Below are positions 43,202 to 43,683 of a stretch of 43,683 nucleotides of DNA, one piece after another. The stretch covers positions 1 to 43,683 of the forward strand of contig JAGQPX010000168.1 of the NCBI GenBank assembly GCA_020426505.1. The letters are read 5' to 3'. The notes beneath the pieces were generated by a model, which was given only the letters and a program-made list of their open reading frames with translations, had not been told where the DNA came from and did not search any database. This DNA is from Planctomycetaceae bacterium (GTDB lineage Bacteria; Planctomycetota; Planctomycetia; Planctomycetales; Planctomycetaceae). The position numbers and the translations under genes were made by a program. The number at the start of each line of letters is the position of its first letter. Within the stretch, counting starts at the first letter, position 1.

Positions 43202-43683
43202 CGAATACCACCGAGGATGGGGAGCAGGGATGTGTTGTTGTAGCGGCTAACGACAAGAGTGTTATCTAATTGGCATGGATGCGGATTGGATAAAACGAGT
43301 TGAACTGAGCTGCGGAGCTTGTGGGGGGGCTGCCTTGGGGATTGTATCAAGAGACGACGGTCATGGGCAGCGATGAGTGGGGCTGGTGCAGTGAATGCTA
43401 CGGGGGCAGGCGTGGGATGGAGGAGGACGACGAAACACGGGGGCCGGAATCGCGACTTGTGGGGCATTGTTGGATCACCTACGTTGTCGCAATGGAAATT
43501 CGTGCAATGAATGCATACCGAAATGTGCACGATTGCAACCCGACACTCCACTACTGCGAACATGATCGCATCCGTGTTCCTTGATGCGTCGAGCTTTCAG
43601 GTCACCTCACGGGTCGCCGGAGGCGAACCCGTGCTGCGCTGGGGCAAGCCCAGAAGTCGCACCTCGATGAGGGCACCGCGTCG
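43202..43683. other. Right-end stretch with inverted repeats, no secure gene
   Basis: A plus-strand frame at 43321-43584 (MGSDEWGWCSECYGG...) is open but lacks recognised features and is doubtful. An attC-like arrangement lies at 43245-43305. A second imperfect hairpin, CACGGGTCGCC and GGCGAACCCGTG, lies at 43608-43633. The segment may be the edge of a mobile or cassette structure that continues beyond the window. Confidence 0.4.
43245..43305 (+). repeat. attC-like imperfect palindrome (weak candidate)
   Basis: GGCTAAC (43245-43251) and GTTGAAC (43299-43305) flank TTATCTAAT (43262-43270) and ATTGGATAA (43285-43293), which pair with one mismatch. The order resembles the R and L boxes of integron attC sites, but GGCTAAC departs from the RYYYAAC consensus. 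I have a faint memory of similar dispersed sequences in planctomycete genomes. Confidence 0.3.

Noticed and set aside
43321..43584. 87-codon plus-strand frame at the right end
   Set aside because: Composition is odd, the start is unclear and I recognise no family; it is kept only as a note in the gap entry.
1..43683. CRISPR arrays, rRNA, tRNA, integrase or phage structural genes
   Set aside because: None was seen: no regularly spaced repeats beyond the four copies in the initiator-like gene, and no matching proteins.

Overview
The window looks like accessory DNA (a plasmid or genomic island) from a member of the Planctomycetota. This is inferred from protein style: secreted caspase-like proteins, many His-rich exported proteins, an N-ATPase gamma relic, and small proteins of kinds I associate with Rhodopirellula-like genomes. 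No rRNA, tRNA or other taxonomic marker is present, so the assignment is an inference. The content is dominated by heavy-metal handling, with a replication-initiator-like module and a probable defence pair at the right end.

Layout. 0-5.3 kb: a SAM methyltransferase, the 3' relic of an N-ATPase gamma gene, a Cu(I) P1B-ATPase with YHS and two heavy-metal-binding modules, and a complete IS630-family element (TA duplication, A7 frameshift site) inserted in a small ORF. 5.6-11.5 kb (minus): two adjacent exported caspase-like proteins. 11.7-13.1 kb (minus): a His-rich exported protein and a decayed toxin-antitoxin pair. 13.3-16.9 kb (plus): a mercury-type MerR regulator, a classic MerR operator, a CopZ-MerT-MerP three-part fusion without merA, then two His-rich exported proteins. 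17.1-37.4 kb (minus): a 20-kb block of 15 genes with two HME-RND pumps, two adaptors, one TolC-like lipoprotein, a Zn/Cd/Pb P1B-2 ATPase, an FtsX/MacB-like ABC transporter, and several exported His- or Cys-rich proteins. 37.8-38.5 kb: another His-rich exported protein. 38.9-41.4 kb: a repeat-rich region followed by two overlapping genes resembling a plasmid replication operon, with iteron-like repeats inside the second gene. 41.5-43.2 kb (minus): a HEPN protein overlapping a DUF262 protein.

How the genes may work together. Cytoplasmic Cu(I) and Zn/Cd/Pb would be exported by the two P-type ATPases. The two RND-adaptor pairs, probably sharing one outer-membrane channel, would move periplasmic metal out of the cell. 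The small His- and Cys-rich exported proteins are plausible periplasmic metal buffers or metallochaperones. The mer-type operon would be switched on by Hg(II), but it encodes uptake and binding functions with no reductase in this window, so a Hg(II) sink or a merA elsewhere is needed to make sense of it.

The most interesting points are the CopZ-MerT-MerP fusion behind a textbook MerR switch, the repeats embedded out of frame inside the initiator-like gene, the DUF262-HEPN pair, the twin exported caspases, and a paired Trp-Cys-His/Cys motif shared by a lipoprotein and an RND adaptor.
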